Assembly: GCF_013149805.1 (NCBI RefSeq)
Contig: NZ_JABEZT010000003.1
Span: forward strand, 310,001-374,000
Reading direction: 5' to 3'
Length of the DNA stretch: 64,000 bases
Origin: Isoptericola chiayiensis
GTDB lineage: Bacteria > Actinomycetota > Actinomycetes > Actinomycetales > Cellulomonadaceae
Both the position numbers and the translations under genes were made by a program. Under the pieces are notes generated by a model. The model did no database searches and was not told where the DNA came from. It saw only the letters and a program-made list of their open reading frames with translations. Below, piece by piece: positions 1-8,692 of the stretch (positions are counted from its first letter, which is position 1; each line of letters starts with the position of its first letter).

Positions 1-2220
1 GAGACCACGTTCACCGTCGGGTGGGAGGTCGTCGAGGGGCCGTCCGCACCCCGGTCCGGCACCCTCGAGGTGCAGGCCGACGGCGTCGTGGTCGCCGGGC
101 CGGACGACCTGGCGGAGGGTGACGTCGTCGAGTTCTCCGAGGCCACCCCGCCGGTCGTCGACGGCACCGACGCGGCGACGGTCGCGATCGACCCGGAGTC
201 GATCACCATCGACCCCGCGGCCCCGATGACACCCGTCATCACGGTGACCAACACCTACGAGGCCGCCGAGGCAGGCTTCACCATCGTCAAGGAGCTCATC
301 GGCGACGCGCAGGACCTGGTCCCGGCCGACACGGAGTACACGGTCGGCTGGGAGGTCACCGCCGGCCCGGACGCCGGGCAGACCGGGGACGTGACGTTGA
401 CCGTCGGCGAGGAGGGGACGGTCGGTGGCCTGTCGCACGGCGACTCGATCACCTTCTCCGAGCCGGACTTCCCGGAGATCGACGGGGTCCTCTGGGGCAC
501 CCCCACCATCACGCCCGACCCCCTGGTCCTGGACGCGGACGAGACCGCCGAGGTCGTCGTCACCAACCGTGCCGGTACCACCCGCGGTGAGGGCGGCTCG
601 CTCTCCATCGCCAAGTTCCTCGACGGCGAGGGCGCCGCTCTCATCTGCGGCGACGACGGCAACAACGGGGGTGGCAACGGCGAGGAGTGCGCCGACCCGC
701 CGACGTACGCGTTCAGCTGGACGGTGACCGACTCCGAGAACCCGGACAACGTCGGACGGACCGGCACCGTCGAGGTCGTGGCGGACGGCAGCGCGGTGGA
801 CATCCCCGGCCCCGGCGAGGAGCCCTTCGACATCGGTGACGTCGTGGAGCTCGGCGAACTGGACTGCGTCGACGGCTGCCCGGACGGCAGCGTGGACCTG
901 TCCGGGGTGTCCTTCTCCCCGTCGCAGGTGGTGATCGTCCAGGACAACCTCGACATCACCGTCGACGTCACCAACACCTACGACATCGCCGACGCGACGT
1001 TCACCGCGCACAAGGAGCTCGCGGGGGCGGGCGCCGACCTGGTCCCGGCCGACGCCGAGTTCTCCCTGCACTACGAGGTGGTCGACGGACCCTCGACCGG
1101 AGCCGCCGGCACGCTGGACCTGCCCGCCGACGGGACGGTCGTGGACGGCCCGACGCTCAAGGACGGCGACGTCCTCGAGCTCTCCGAGGCGACCCCGCCC
1201 GTGATCGACGGGATCACCTGGGGGCAGGTGACGATCGACCCGAGCGAGCTGACGCTGGACTCCGGTGCAGAGACCGTCGACGTGACCGTCACGAACACCG
1301 CCGAGGTCATCCCGACGCTGTCCTCGCAGGTCGCCGTCGTCGACCAGACCCGGGTGGGCCGCCTCACCTACTCCGGCGGGACGGTCGTGGACACGATCAG
1401 CTACACCGGTCTGGAACCGGGGGTGGAGTACACCGTGGCCGGGCTGCTGGCCACGCCGGACGGCACGTCGACCGGCATCACGGGCGGTCCGGTGACGTTC
1501 GTCCCGGAGTCCTCGAGCGGCACGGTCGACGTCACCTTCGAGCTCACGCAGCAGCAGATCGACGAGTACGCCAACCAGCAGCTCGTGGCCCTGCAGGCCG
1601 TGTGGCTCGACGGCGAGGTCGTGGCGGTCCACGCCGACCCGACCGACGAGGCGCAGACGTTCACGGTGGCGGTCACCCCGACCCTCTCCTCGCAGGTGAC
1701 GGTCGTCGGCTCCGACGGGGGGACCGTGGGCGTGCGTGGCGCCACCGTCGTGGACACCATCACCTACACCGGCCTGACGCCGGGGCTCGAGTACACGGTC
1801 GCCGGTGCGGTGGTCACCGACGGGCCGGCCTCCGTCGGCCCGGTCGGGGCCACGGCGTTCGTCCCGGACAGCCCGGACGGCACCGTGGACGTGACCTTCG
1901 AGGTCACGGCGGCGCAGGCCGCCGCGTACGCGGGGGAGTCGCTGGTCGCGTTCCAGGCGGTCTTCCTCGACGGAGAGCTCGTCGTCGGGCACGCCGACCC
2001 GGCCGACGAGGCGCAGACCTTCGACATCGCGGTCCCGCGGCCCACGCCGTCGCCCAGCCCGAGCACCCCGGCGCCCACGCCGAGCCCGAGCACACCCGGC
2101 GGCGGCGAGCTGCCGGTGACCGGGCCGGAGATCGTCGGCGCGCTCCTGGCGGTCGCGGTCTTCAGCCTGATGGCCGGTGCGTCGCTCCTGTGGTGGCGCC
2201 GTCGGTCGACGCTCGGCTGA
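1..2220 (+). CDS. LPXTG-anchored repeat surface protein, 5' end missing
   Basis: The reading frame is open from base 1, so the N-terminus and signal peptide lie outside the window. At least 739 residues remain. About four copies of a DUF5979-like Ig-type repeat (each near 100 residues, with a recurring VTNTYE-type end and LVPAD...F/Y segments) fill roughly 1-1300. Two VaFE/TQ-type repeats follow (about 1312-1670 and 1678-2025), recognisable from VVDTI, YTVAG, the HADP segment and the DEAQTF end. A Ser/Pro/Thr wall-spanning linker leads to LPVTG (2110-2124), a hydrophobic stretch and RRR: a class C sortase-substrate sorting signal. It is probably a pilin-like or adhesive wall protein attached by a sortase. 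No sortase gene is visible here, but it may lie upstream. Substrate or ligand is unknown. Confidence 0.88.
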   Translation, partial: ETTFTVGWEVVEGPSAPRSGTLEVQADGVVVAGPDDLAEGDVVEFSEATPPVVDGTDAATVAIDPESITIDPAAPMTPVITVTNTYEAAEAGFTIVKELIGDAQDLVPADTEYTVGWEVTAGPDAGQTGDVTLTVGEEGTVGGLSHGDSITFSEPDFPEIDGVLWGTPTITPDPLVLDADETAEVVVTNRAGTTRGEGGSLSIAKFLDGEGAALICGDDGNNGGGNGEECADPPTYAFSWTVTDSENPDNVGRTGTVEVVADGSAVDIPGPGEEPFDIGDVVELGELDCVDGCPDGSVDLSGVSFSPSQVVIVQDNLDITVDVTNTYDIADATFTAHKELAGAGADLVPADAEFSLHYEVVDGPSTGAAGTLDLPADGTVVDGPTLKDGDVLELSEATPPVIDGITWGQVTIDPSELTLDSGAETVDVTVTNTAEVIPTLSSQVAVVDQTRVGRLTYSGGTVVDTISYTGLEPGVEYTVAGLLATPDGTSTGITGGPVTFVPESSSGTVDVTFELTQQQIDEYANQQLVALQAVWLDGEVVAVHADPTDEAQTFTVAVTPTLSSQVTVVGSDGGTVGVRGATVVDTITYTGLTPGLEYTVAGAVVTDGPASVGPVGATAFVPDSPDGTVDVTFEVTAAQAAAYAGESLVAFQAVFLDGELVVGHADPADEAQTFDIAVPRPTPSPSPSTPAPTPSPSTPGGGELPVTGPEIVGALLAVAVFSLMAGASLLWWRRRSTLG

Positions 2221-2268
2221 CGGCCGCCCGTGCTGATCCCCGGCCCGGTCTGATCGCTCGGGCGGGGG

Positions 2269-3102
2269 TCAGCGCCCGAGCATCGCCTCGAGCACCCGGA
2301 CGACGCCGTGCTCGGCGTTCGACGGCGCGACGTACCGGGCGCGGGCGATGACGTCCGGGTGCGCGTCGGCCATGGCGTAGGACCAGTGGGCGGCGTCGAG
2401 CATCTCGAGGTCGTTCAGGTAGTCGCCGAACACCACCGTCTGCTCGGGTCCGATCCCGGCCAGCTCCTGCAGCCGGCGCAGCGCGACGCCCTTGTTCACG
2501 CCGGGGTTCATCACGTCGACCCAGTGCGGGCTGGAGACCACCACCTGCAGCGAGTCCTGCAGGTGGGCGAGCGCGGGGAACGTGCCGGTGGCGGAGTCGA
2601 CGTCGTCGTGGACGGCGACCTTGAGGACCTGGTCGTCGACGCGCGTCAGGTCGTCGACGACCTCGAGCTCGGCGTAGTAGGTGCGCACGTGGTCGACGAA
2701 CGCGGCGTCGGCGCGCTCGACGTAGGCGCCGCGCAGGCCGGCGACGACGGCGCCGCCGCGGACGGGCTCGATGTCCCGCACGGCGTGCACGACGGCGGTG
2801 ACGGCGTCGGGCGAGAGGGCGTCGGTGGAGACCGGGTTGCCGCCGCGGGTGACCAGCGTGCCGTTCTCGGCGATGATCACGAGCTCGTCGTGCCCGGGGG
2901 TCCGGTCGGCGGGGAAGTCGGCAGCGATGGTGGCGTGCTGACGTCCGGAGGCGGGCACGACGACGATCCCGGCGTCGTGCAGCCCGGCCAGGATCGGCCA
3001 CAGGTCGTCGGGGACGCGACCGTCGGCGTCGAGCAGCGTGCCGTCCATGTCGGTGACGACGAGGCGCACGTCGGCCGGGGCGGGTGTCGGGGGGAGGGAC
3101 AT
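2269..3102 (-). CDS. HAD-superfamily hydrolase, Cof type
   Basis: A 277-residue cytosolic phosphatase of the HAD IIB (Cof) type, the family that dephosphorylates sugar phosphates, nucleotides or flavin-related compounds. Motif I is VTDMDGTLLD near the N-terminus, and the conserved VVFGDYLNDLEML segment near residue 220 supplies the acidic Mg-binding residues. Residues after the start read MSLPPTPAPA. I chose ATG at 3102 over the upstream ATG at 3132 because motif I then sits about 15 residues in, as is usual, and GGAG lies just upstream. It points the same way as the TetR gene 46 bp upstream and converges on the LPXTG gene. The substrate cannot be told from sequence. Confidence 0.9.
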   Translation of the reverse strand: MSLPPTPAPADVRLVVTDMDGTLLDADGRVPDDLWPILAGLHDAGIVVVPASGRQHATIAADFPADRTPGHDELVIIAENGTLVTRGGNPVSTDALSPDAVTAVVHAVRDIEPVRGGAVVAGLRGAYVERADAAFVDHVRTYYAELEVVDDLTRVDDQVLKVAVHDDVDSATGTFPALAHLQDSLQVVVSSPHWVDVMNPGVNKGVALRRLQELAGIGPEQTVVFGDYLNDLEMLDAAHWSYAMADAHPDVIARARYVAPSNAEHGVVRVLEAMLGR

Positions 3103-3148
3103 GGCTCCATGATCGCCGACGTCGACGGGCATCGCGGCGGTCGCCCGG

Positions 3149-3829
3149 TCAGGCGGGTCGGCGCCAGCGCGCGGCGATCAGGTCGACGACGAGACGCATC
3201 TGGGCCGCGAGGTCGAGGGGGAGGCCGGTGTGGTCGGGGGTGGCCGTGACCTCCCGGCCGTCGGCGGCGGCGTCGGCCCGTGCGCAGAGCCACTGCAGCT
3301 GCATGCCGTCCGAGAGCGCGACGACGGTGCGGGCCAGCTCGTGGGACGGGGCGTCCGGGTGCACGGTGCCGGCTGCCTTGCCCTGCTCGAAGGCGTCGGC
3401 GGTGGCTTCGACCGCTCGCGCGAAGTGCTGGTGCAACCAGCGGTGCGCGGGGTGGTCGGCCTCGACGCCGTCGACCGCCATCGCGCTGTACAGGCGCACC
3501 ATCTCGGGGGATCGGGCGTTGTCGCGGGCCAGGTCGACCCACGTGTCGAGGTAGGCCCAGACGTCGTCGCCGATGTCGGTCATGCCGACGAAGTCGTCGG
3601 CGTCGCGCTGCTCGAGGACGGCGGTGTAGAGGCCTTCCTTGGACCCGAAGTGGTGCAGCAGCCCGGCCTTGGAGATCTCGGCGGCTGCGGCGACGTCCCC
3701 CAGGGACGTGGCGGCGAACCCCTTCTCGGCGAAGAGTCGGAAGGCTTCGGCGAGGATCCGGGCGCGCTTGTCCTCGCTGCCGGCGCGAGGGCGCCCGGGG
3801 CGGCGCTGCGGGGAGGAGGGGCTCGGCAC
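3149..3829 (-). CDS. TetR-family transcriptional regulator
   Basis: A 226-residue one-component regulator. The N-terminal TetR helix-turn-helix is clear (RARILAEAFRLFAEKGFAAT then AEISKAGLLHHFGSKEGLY). The remaining ~150 residues are the helical ligand-binding and dimerisation domain, which carries no signature for a particular ligand. The start is GTG at 3829. A -10-like TAGAGT (3836-3841 on the minus strand) sits 6 nt before it, so the mRNA is probably leaderless. It is divergent from the GH3 beta-glucosidase gene, and a 22-bp palindrome between them (3859-3880) should be its operator. It likely represses the beta-glucosidase and itself, with a sugar or glycoside as inducer. That role is inferred from position. 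Confidence 0.92.
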   Translation of the reverse strand: MPSPSSPQRRPGRPRAGSEDKRARILAEAFRLFAEKGFAATSLGDVAAAAEISKAGLLHHFGSKEGLYTAVLEQRDADDFVGMTDIGDDVWAYLDTWVDLARDNARSPEMVRLYSAMAVDGVEADHPAHRWLHQHFARAVEATADAFEQGKAAGTVHPDAPSHELARTVVALSDGMQLQWLCARADAAADGREVTATPDHTGLPLDLAAQMRLVVDLIAARWRRPA

Positions 3830-3858
3830 AGGGGCACTCTACCGAGCATCGGGCGAAT

Positions 3859-3880
3859 TTATCGACCGGACGGTCAATAA
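3859..3880. promoter_or_regulatory. TetR operator between divergent promoters
   Basis: Near-perfect palindrome: TTATCGACCG, a 2-bp GA centre, then CGGTCAATAA, with one mismatch between arms. It covers the -35 positions for both the leaderless TetR promoter (-10 TAGAGT, 3836-3841, minus) and the GH3 promoter (-10 TACGCT, 3886-3891, plus). That placement suits repression of both genes by one TetR dimer. Confidence 0.8.
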
Positions 3881-3920
3881 CTTGGTACGCTGACCTCGGC
3901 CCACCGACGAAGGAGTTCCG

Positions 3921-6236
3921 ATGACCGCCTCCACCCACGCGCCGCTGACCCTCGGTGACGTCCCCCGCCTGCTCAGCGAGCTCACGCTCGAGGAGAAGGC
4001 GTCGCTGTGCTCCGGCCAGGACTTCTGGAACACGCAGGCGGTCGAGCGGCTCGGCGTCCCCGCCGTGATGGTCACCGACGGCCCGCACGGGCTGCGCAAG
4101 CAGGCCGGCGCCGCCGACCACGTCGGCCTCAACGACTCGGTCCCCGCCACCTGCTTCCCGACCGCGGCCGGGCTCGCGTCCACCTGGGACCGCGGCCTGG
4201 TCCGGCGGGTGGGCGAGGCGCTCGGCGTCGAGACCCGCGCCAACGACGTCGCCGTGCTGCTCGGCCCGGGTGTCAACATGAAGCGCAGCCCGCTGTGCGG
4301 CCGCAACTTCGAGTACTTCAGCGAGGACCCGCACCTCGCCGGCGAGCTCGCCGCCGACCTCGTGGACGGCATCCAGTCCCAGGGCGTCGGCACCTCGCTC
4401 AAGCACTTCGCCGCCAACAACCAGGAGACCGACCGCATGCGCGTCTCGGTCGAGGTCGACGAGCGCACCCTGCGCGAGATCTACCTGCCCGCCTTCGAGA
4501 CGGTCGTCACGCGCGCCCAGCCGTGGACGGTCATGTGCGCCTACAACAAGATCAACGGCGTCTACGCCTCGCGGGACCCCTGGCTGCTCACCCGTGTGCT
4601 GCGCGACGAGTGGGGCTTCGAAGGGCTCGTCGTGTCCGACTGGGGCGCCGTCGACGACCGGGTCGCCGGCGTCGACGCCGGGCTCGACCTGGAGATGCCG
4701 TCCTCGGGCGGCCTGAACGACGGCCGCATCGTCGCCGCCGTGCGCGCGGGCGAGCTCGACGAGGCCGTCGTGGACCGGGCCGCCGGCCGGGTCCTGACCA
4801 TGGTCGCCCGGGCCCTCCAGCACAGCGACGCCGTCACGTTCGACGCCGCCACCCACCACGCGCTGGCCCACGAGGTGGCCACCCGGACCGCCGTGCTGCT
4901 GAAGAACGACGCCGACGTGCTGCCCCTCGACCCCGCGACGGCGGGGGACCTCGTCGTCGTCGGGGAGATGGCCCGCACCCCGCGCTACCAGGGCGCAGGA
5001 TCCTCGCAGGTGAACCCCACCCGGCTGGTCAGCGCGCTGGACGCGTTCGCCGAGCGGGACCTCGACGTCGACTTCCACCCCGGTTACGTGCTCGCCGAGG
5101 CCGCCGGGAAGCCCGGGCAGGACCGCGCCGACGCCGGGCTGCGGGCCGAGGCGGTCGCCGCGGCCGCAGGCAGGACCGCCGTCGTCTTCGCGGGTCTGCC
5201 CGCCGCCCACGAGTCCGAGGGCTACGACCGCGACCACATGGAGCTTCCTGACGCGCACGTCGCGCTGATCCGCGAGGTCTCCGCCGTCGCCGCGCGCACC
5301 GTCGTCGTGCTGTCCAACGGCTCGGCCGTGACCCTCTCGGGCTGGCAGGACGCCGCCGACGCGATCCTGGAGACGTGGCTCGGCGGTCAGGCGTCCGGAT
5401 CGGCCGCCGTCGCGCTGCTGCTCGGCGAGGCCGCACCGTCGGGCCGGCTCGCCGAGTCGATCCCCGCCGCGCTCTCCGCCGTGCCTGCCCAGCTCGGCTT
5501 CCCGGGCGAGCACGGCACCGTCCGGTACGGCGAGGGGCTGTTCATCGGCTACCGCGGGCTCGACGCCACCGGAGCCGCGGTGTCCTATCCGTTCGGGCAC
5601 GGGCTGACCTACACCTCGTTCGCCTACACCGACCTGGTGGTCGACACCGAGGAGGTGACCGCGACGACGGCGCAGGGGGCCGGCGTCGTGCGCGCCACCT
5701 TCACCGTGACCAACACCGGCGCGCGCGAGGGTGTCGCGGTGCCGCAGCTCTACGTCGGCCGGCCGCGGTCCGCCGTCGCCCGTGCGCCGCGTGAGCTGCG
5801 CGGGTTCACCAGCGTGCCGCTGCAGCCCGGCGAGTCGCAGCAGGTCGAGCTGACGCTCACGCGCCGCGACCTGTCGCACTGGGACACCGAGCTCCACGGC
5901 TGGGTCGTCGAGCCGGGCGCCCTCGAGGTCGCGGTGGGCGCCTCGTCCCGCGACCTGCCGCTCGTCGCGACGGTCGACCTCGCCGCGCCGACGCCGGTCG
6001 CCCCGCTGCACCGCTACTCCACCGTGGCCGAGTGGCGCGCCCACCCGCAGGCGTGGGACGCGCTCGTCGCGGCGATCGGCCCGGCGGCGCAGATGTTCGA
6101 CGAGTCCGCGGGGGACCCGGCGCACGCCGCGATGTTCTCGGCGATCCCGGTGATCAAGGTGACCACGATGGGGTTCTCGGAGGGGCTCACCCCGGAGCGG
6201 TTCGAGGAGCTGCTGGCCACCTACGGCGAGGCCTGA
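3921..6236 (+). CDS. GH3 beta-glucosidase, intracellular
   Basis: A 771-residue glycoside hydrolase family 3 enzyme that removes terminal beta-linked glucose or a similar sugar. The GH3 barrel begins near residue 15 (LTLEEKASLCSG, TDGPHGLR). The nucleophile Asp240 lies in VVSDWGAVDD. The GH3 C-terminal alpha/beta sandwich spans about residues 315-540. A fibronectin-III-like domain begins after YPFGHGLTYTSF. A tail of about 80 residues follows, seen in some family members. There is no signal peptide, so it acts on imported glycosides. The ATG at 3921 has a GAAGGAG ribosome site 5 nt upstream. The enzyme is probably controlled by the divergent TetR through the palindrome at 3859-3880. Confidence 0.95.
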   Translation: MTASTHAPLTLGDVPRLLSELTLEEKASLCSGQDFWNTQAVERLGVPAVMVTDGPHGLRKQAGAADHVGLNDSVPATCFPTAAGLASTWDRGLVRRVGEALGVETRANDVAVLLGPGVNMKRSPLCGRNFEYFSEDPHLAGELAADLVDGIQSQGVGTSLKHFAANNQETDRMRVSVEVDERTLREIYLPAFETVVTRAQPWTVMCAYNKINGVYASRDPWLLTRVLRDEWGFEGLVVSDWGAVDDRVAGVDAGLDLEMPSSGGLNDGRIVAAVRAGELDEAVVDRAAGRVLTMVARALQHSDAVTFDAATHHALAHEVATRTAVLLKNDADVLPLDPATAGDLVVVGEMARTPRYQGAGSSQVNPTRLVSALDAFAERDLDVDFHPGYVLAEAAGKPGQDRADAGLRAEAVAAAAGRTAVVFAGLPAAHESEGYDRDHMELPDAHVALIREVSAVAARTVVVLSNGSAVTLSGWQDAADAILETWLGGQASGSAAVALLLGEAAPSGRLAESIPAALSAVPAQLGFPGEHGTVRYGEGLFIGYRGLDATGAAVSYPFGHGLTYTSFAYTDLVVDTEEVTATTAQGAGVVRATFTVTNTGAREGVAVPQLYVGRPRSAVARAPRELRGFTSVPLQPGESQQVELTLTRRDLSHWDTELHGWVVEPGALEVAVGASSRDLPLVATVDLAAPTPVAPLHRYSTVAEWRAHPQAWDALVAAIGPAAQMFDESAGDPAHAAMFSAIPVIKVTTMGFSEGLTPERFEELLATYGEA

Positions 6237-6252
6237 TCTCGAGGGTTCCGTC

Positions 6253-6258
6253 TACGCT
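6253..6258 (+). promoter_or_regulatory. Leaderless promoter -10 (TACGCT)
   Basis: TACGCT ends 6 nt before the GTG start at 6265. No Shine-Dalgarno sequence is present, so transcription and translation probably begin at the same base. Confidence 0.5.
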
Positions 6259-6264
6259 GGGCCC

Positions 6265-6930
6265 GTGCCCCCAGCGCAGAAGTCTCCCGCCCCGCCCGTC
6301 GTCGACCCCGTCGAGCCCGCCGACCTCGAGCCCGGCCCCGCGAGCGAGCTCGCGCCCGGCGCCGATCTCGAGGGCAGGGAGCACACCGACGTCGAGGTCG
6401 ACCGGCTCGAGCTCCGCGGCGCGCAGGTGTACTCCTCCCGGCTGGACGGTCTGCGGGCCGCCGAGGCCGACCTGCGAAACCTCACGCTGACCGAGGTGGC
6501 CATGTCCCGCGTGGACGTCCCGTCCGTGCAGGGAGTCCGGGGGCGCTGGCGGGACGTCGGGCTGACCGACGCGCGCATCGGGTCCGCCGAGCTCTACGAG
6601 TCGCAGTGGCAGTCGGTGCGGTTCGTGGGCTGCAAGCTCGGCTACGTGAACCTGCGCGGAGCGACCCTGCAGGACGTGGTGTTCGCCGACTGCCAGGTCG
6701 ACGAGCTCGACCTGGTCCAGGTGCGCGCCACGCGGGTGGCGTTCGAGCGGACGAGCGTACGCCGGCTCGACGTGCAGGCCTCCACCCTGTCCGACGTCGA
6801 CCTGCGCGGCGCCGACCTGACCGAGCTCGTGGGCACCGACGCCCTGCGGGGGACCACGATCACCGCCGACCAGCTCCTGCTGCTGGCGCCGATGCTCGCC
6901 GCCAACCTCGGCATCACGGTCGACGGGTGA
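6265..6930 (+). CDS. Pentapeptide-repeat protein
   Basis: A 221-residue soluble protein. After a Pro/Glu/Ala-rich N-terminus of ~35 residues, the rest has the regular A(D/N)LXX-type spacing of a right-handed beta-helix: LRGAQVYSSRLDGLRAAEAD, LRNLTLTEVAMS, VNLRGATLQDVVF, VDLRGADLTEL. Such proteins include DNA-mimic gyrase inhibitors and quinolone-protection factors, but most have no known role, and nothing here assigns one. The GTG start at 6265 follows a -10-like TACGCT. The stop codon overlaps a possible GTG start of the next gene, suggesting coupling with the alpha/beta hydrolase. Confidence 0.85.
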   Translation: MPPAQKSPAPPVVDPVEPADLEPGPASELAPGADLEGREHTDVEVDRLELRGAQVYSSRLDGLRAAEADLRNLTLTEVAMSRVDVPSVQGVRGRWRDVGLTDARIGSAELYESQWQSVRFVGCKLGYVNLRGATLQDVVFADCQVDELDLVQVRATRVAFERTSVRRLDVQASTLSDVDLRGADLTELVGTDALRGTTITADQLLLLAPMLAANLGITVDG

Positions 6931-6932
6931 GC

Positions 6933-7952
6933 ATGTCGGCACAGGACGACCGCGCGGACGAGCACGACCGCCCGGACACGGGCGGACGCCACGGGACGCG
7001 GTGGGCCTGGACGACCCGGGCCCTGGCCGCCGCCGCGCTCGCCGTCGTGGCCTGGGCGTGCCTGACCGCCTCGGGCGCGATCGTCCACGGGCATCCCGCG
7101 TACGGCGTGCTGCTGGCGGTGACGACGTTCGCCGCGGTCGCCCTGCTGTGGCGCAGCACCCTGCCCCGGGGCGCGGTGTCCGGGTGGCACCTGGCACGGC
7201 GGGTCGTCGGCCTGGTCGGGGCGGTCGCGTGGATCGCGGCGATCGCCTGGCTGCGGCCCTTCGACGCCGTGGAGCCGGCGCCCTCGGCGCTGGAGCCCGA
7301 CGACGCCGTCGCCGTCACCGAGTCCGCCACCACGATCGAGCTCGCCCCCACCGGAGAGCCCAGCGGGACCGCGCTGCTGTACCAGCCGGGCGCCAAGGTC
7401 GAGGCCCGCGCGTACGCCGCCGTGCTGCGGCCGCTCGCGGAGGCGGGGCACACCGTCGTCGTGGTGCAGCAGCCCCTCGGGATCGGCTTCCTCGCCACGG
7501 GCGCGTTCGACGACGCGCGGGACGCCCGCCCGGAGGTCGACCGGTGGGTGCTGGGCGGCCACTCCCTGGGTGGCGTCGTCGCTGCCACGCAGGCCGACGA
7601 CGACGCGTCCGACGAGGGCACGAGCGGGGACGAGGACGCCGTCGCCCCGGTCGCGGGCCTGCTGCTGCACGCCTCCTACCCGGCCGGCGACGTCAGCGAC
7701 ACCCTCACCGCCGCGGTGGCGTCCGTCTCCGGCTCCGAGGACGGCCTCACCACTCCCGCCGCGATCGAGGACTCGCGCGCCGACCTGCCCGCGGGCACCA
7801 CGTTCACCGTGGTCGAGGGCGCCGTGCACGCGTTCTTCGGCGACTACGGTCCGCAGCCCGGTGACGGCACGCCCACGATCGACCACGACGACGCCCGGCA
7901 GCAGATCTCCGCGGCGAGCCTGCGGTTCATGGACGCCGTCACGCCCGGGTGA
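6933..7952 (+). CDS. Membrane-anchored alpha/beta hydrolase
   Basis: A protein of 339 residues. About three hydrophobic segments occupy residues 25-115. An Abhydrolase_5-type domain follows: LLYQPGAKVEARAY near the oxyanion region, then the nucleophile elbow GHSLGG (Ser near residue 211). A late His in VEGAVHAFFGDYG would complete the triad, so the catalytic part probably faces outward. An acidic insert (DDDASDEGTSGDED) follows the elbow. ATG at 6933 is preferred. GTG at 6927, overlapping the previous stop, is the alternative and adds two residues. The substrate is unknown. A 12-bp-stem hairpin terminates the unit. Confidence 0.85.
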   Translation: MSAQDDRADEHDRPDTGGRHGTRWAWTTRALAAAALAVVAWACLTASGAIVHGHPAYGVLLAVTTFAAVALLWRSTLPRGAVSGWHLARRVVGLVGAVAWIAAIAWLRPFDAVEPAPSALEPDDAVAVTESATTIELAPTGEPSGTALLYQPGAKVEARAYAAVLRPLAEAGHTVVVVQQPLGIGFLATGAFDDARDARPEVDRWVLGGHSLGGVVAATQADDDASDEGTSGDEDAVAPVAGLLLHASYPAGDVSDTLTAAVASVSGSEDGLTTPAAIEDSRADLPAGTTFTVVEGAVHAFFGDYGPQPGDGTPTIDHDDARQQISAASLRFMDAVTPG

Positions 7953-7953
7953 C

Positions 7954-7986
7954 GGCCCGACCGGCGCCACCCCTGCCGGTCGGGCC
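7954..7986 (+). terminator. Hairpin terminator after the hydrolase gene
   Basis: A perfect 12-bp stem (GGCCCGACCGGC / GCCGGTCGGGCC) with a 9-nt loop starts 2 bp after the hydrolase stop. It lacks a T-tract, as is common in high-GC actinobacteria. It separates this unit from the two-component operon. Confidence 0.65.
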
Positions 7987-7997
7987 CCTCCATCCGC

Positions 7998-8003
7998 TAC
8001 GGT
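7998..8003 (+). promoter_or_regulatory. Leaderless promoter -10 (TACGGT) of the two-component operon
   Basis: TACGGT ends 7 nt before the GTG start at 8011, with no Shine-Dalgarno sequence in between. It fixes the response-regulator start as GTG 8011. Confidence 0.5.
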
Positions 8004-8010
8004 CGGGGGC

Positions 8011-8691
8011 GTGCAGCTGCTGGTCGTGGAGGACAACGAGCACGTCGCCGGGGCGCTCGTCGCCGTGCTCGGCAAGCACGGGTACGAGGTGACCCGGGCC
8101 GCCGACGGCGCCTCCGCCCTCGCGGCCCTGGGGCCGCGGACCGACCTCGTGCTGCTCGACCTCGCCCTGCCGGACATGGACGGGTTCGAGGTCTGCCGCC
8201 GGATCCGCAAGGTCTCCGACACCCCGATCATCATGGTCACCGCCCGCACGCAGCTCGAGGCGCGCATCCGTGGCCTGGAGCTCGGCGCCGACGACTACGT
8301 CACCAAGCCGTACGACATCCGCGAGGTCCTCGCGCGGATCGACGCGGTGCTGCGGCGCGGGCGGCCGCGTGAGTGGGACGGGCGGGCCGACGTCGCGCAG
8401 GTCGACGTCGGCGGCGTCGAGATCGACCTCGCCGCGCGGCAGGTGCGGCGCGACGACGGCGCGATCGTCTCCCTGACCCGCAAGGAGTACGACCTGCTCG
8501 CCCTGCTGGTGCGGCACCGCGGGACGGCGCTGTCGCGCGAGCGGATCCTGCGGGAGGTCTGGGGGTCGAGCTGGAAGGGCCTGGGCAGGACCCTGGAGGT
8601 CCACGTCGCGTCGCTGCGCCGCAAGATCGACCGGCCCGACGTCGTCGAGACGGTCCGCGGGGTCGGGTACCGCGTCGCCGGGCAGAGCTGA
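8011..8691 (+). CDS. OmpR-family response regulator
   Basis: A DNA-binding response regulator of 226 residues. The receiver domain (1-115) has the acidic pair in VVEDNE, phospho-acceptor Asp50 in LVLLDLALPDMDG, Thr in MVTART and Lys in YVTKPYD. The C-terminal winged helix (about 130-226) has the SLTRKEYDLL and RTLEVHVASLRRKI segments. The start is GTG 8011, downstream of TACGGT. The kinase gene starts 1 nt after its stop and the binding lipoprotein gene overlaps the kinase, so all three form one operon. It likely controls uptake or catabolism of the compound bound by the lipoprotein. Confidence 0.95.
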   Translation: MQLLVVEDNEHVAGALVAVLGKHGYEVTRAADGASALAALGPRTDLVLLDLALPDMDGFEVCRRIRKVSDTPIIMVTARTQLEARIRGLELGADDYVTKPYDIREVLARIDAVLRRGRPREWDGRADVAQVDVGGVEIDLAARQVRRDDGAIVSLTRKEYDLLALLVRHRGTALSRERILREVWGSSWKGLGRTLEVHVASLRRKIDRPDVVETVRGVGYRVAGQS

Positions 8692-8692
8692 G

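Noticed and set aside
2221-2268. Terminator between the LPXTG and HAD genes
   Set aside because: CCGCCCG and CGGGCGG could pair, but the loop is 28 nt and the stem only 7 bp, so it is not listed as a feature.
2877-6125. Long minus-strand open frame opposite the GH3 gene
   Set aside because: It is a GC-rich shadow of the GH3 and TetR genes, with low-complexity Gly/Arg/His translation and no domains.
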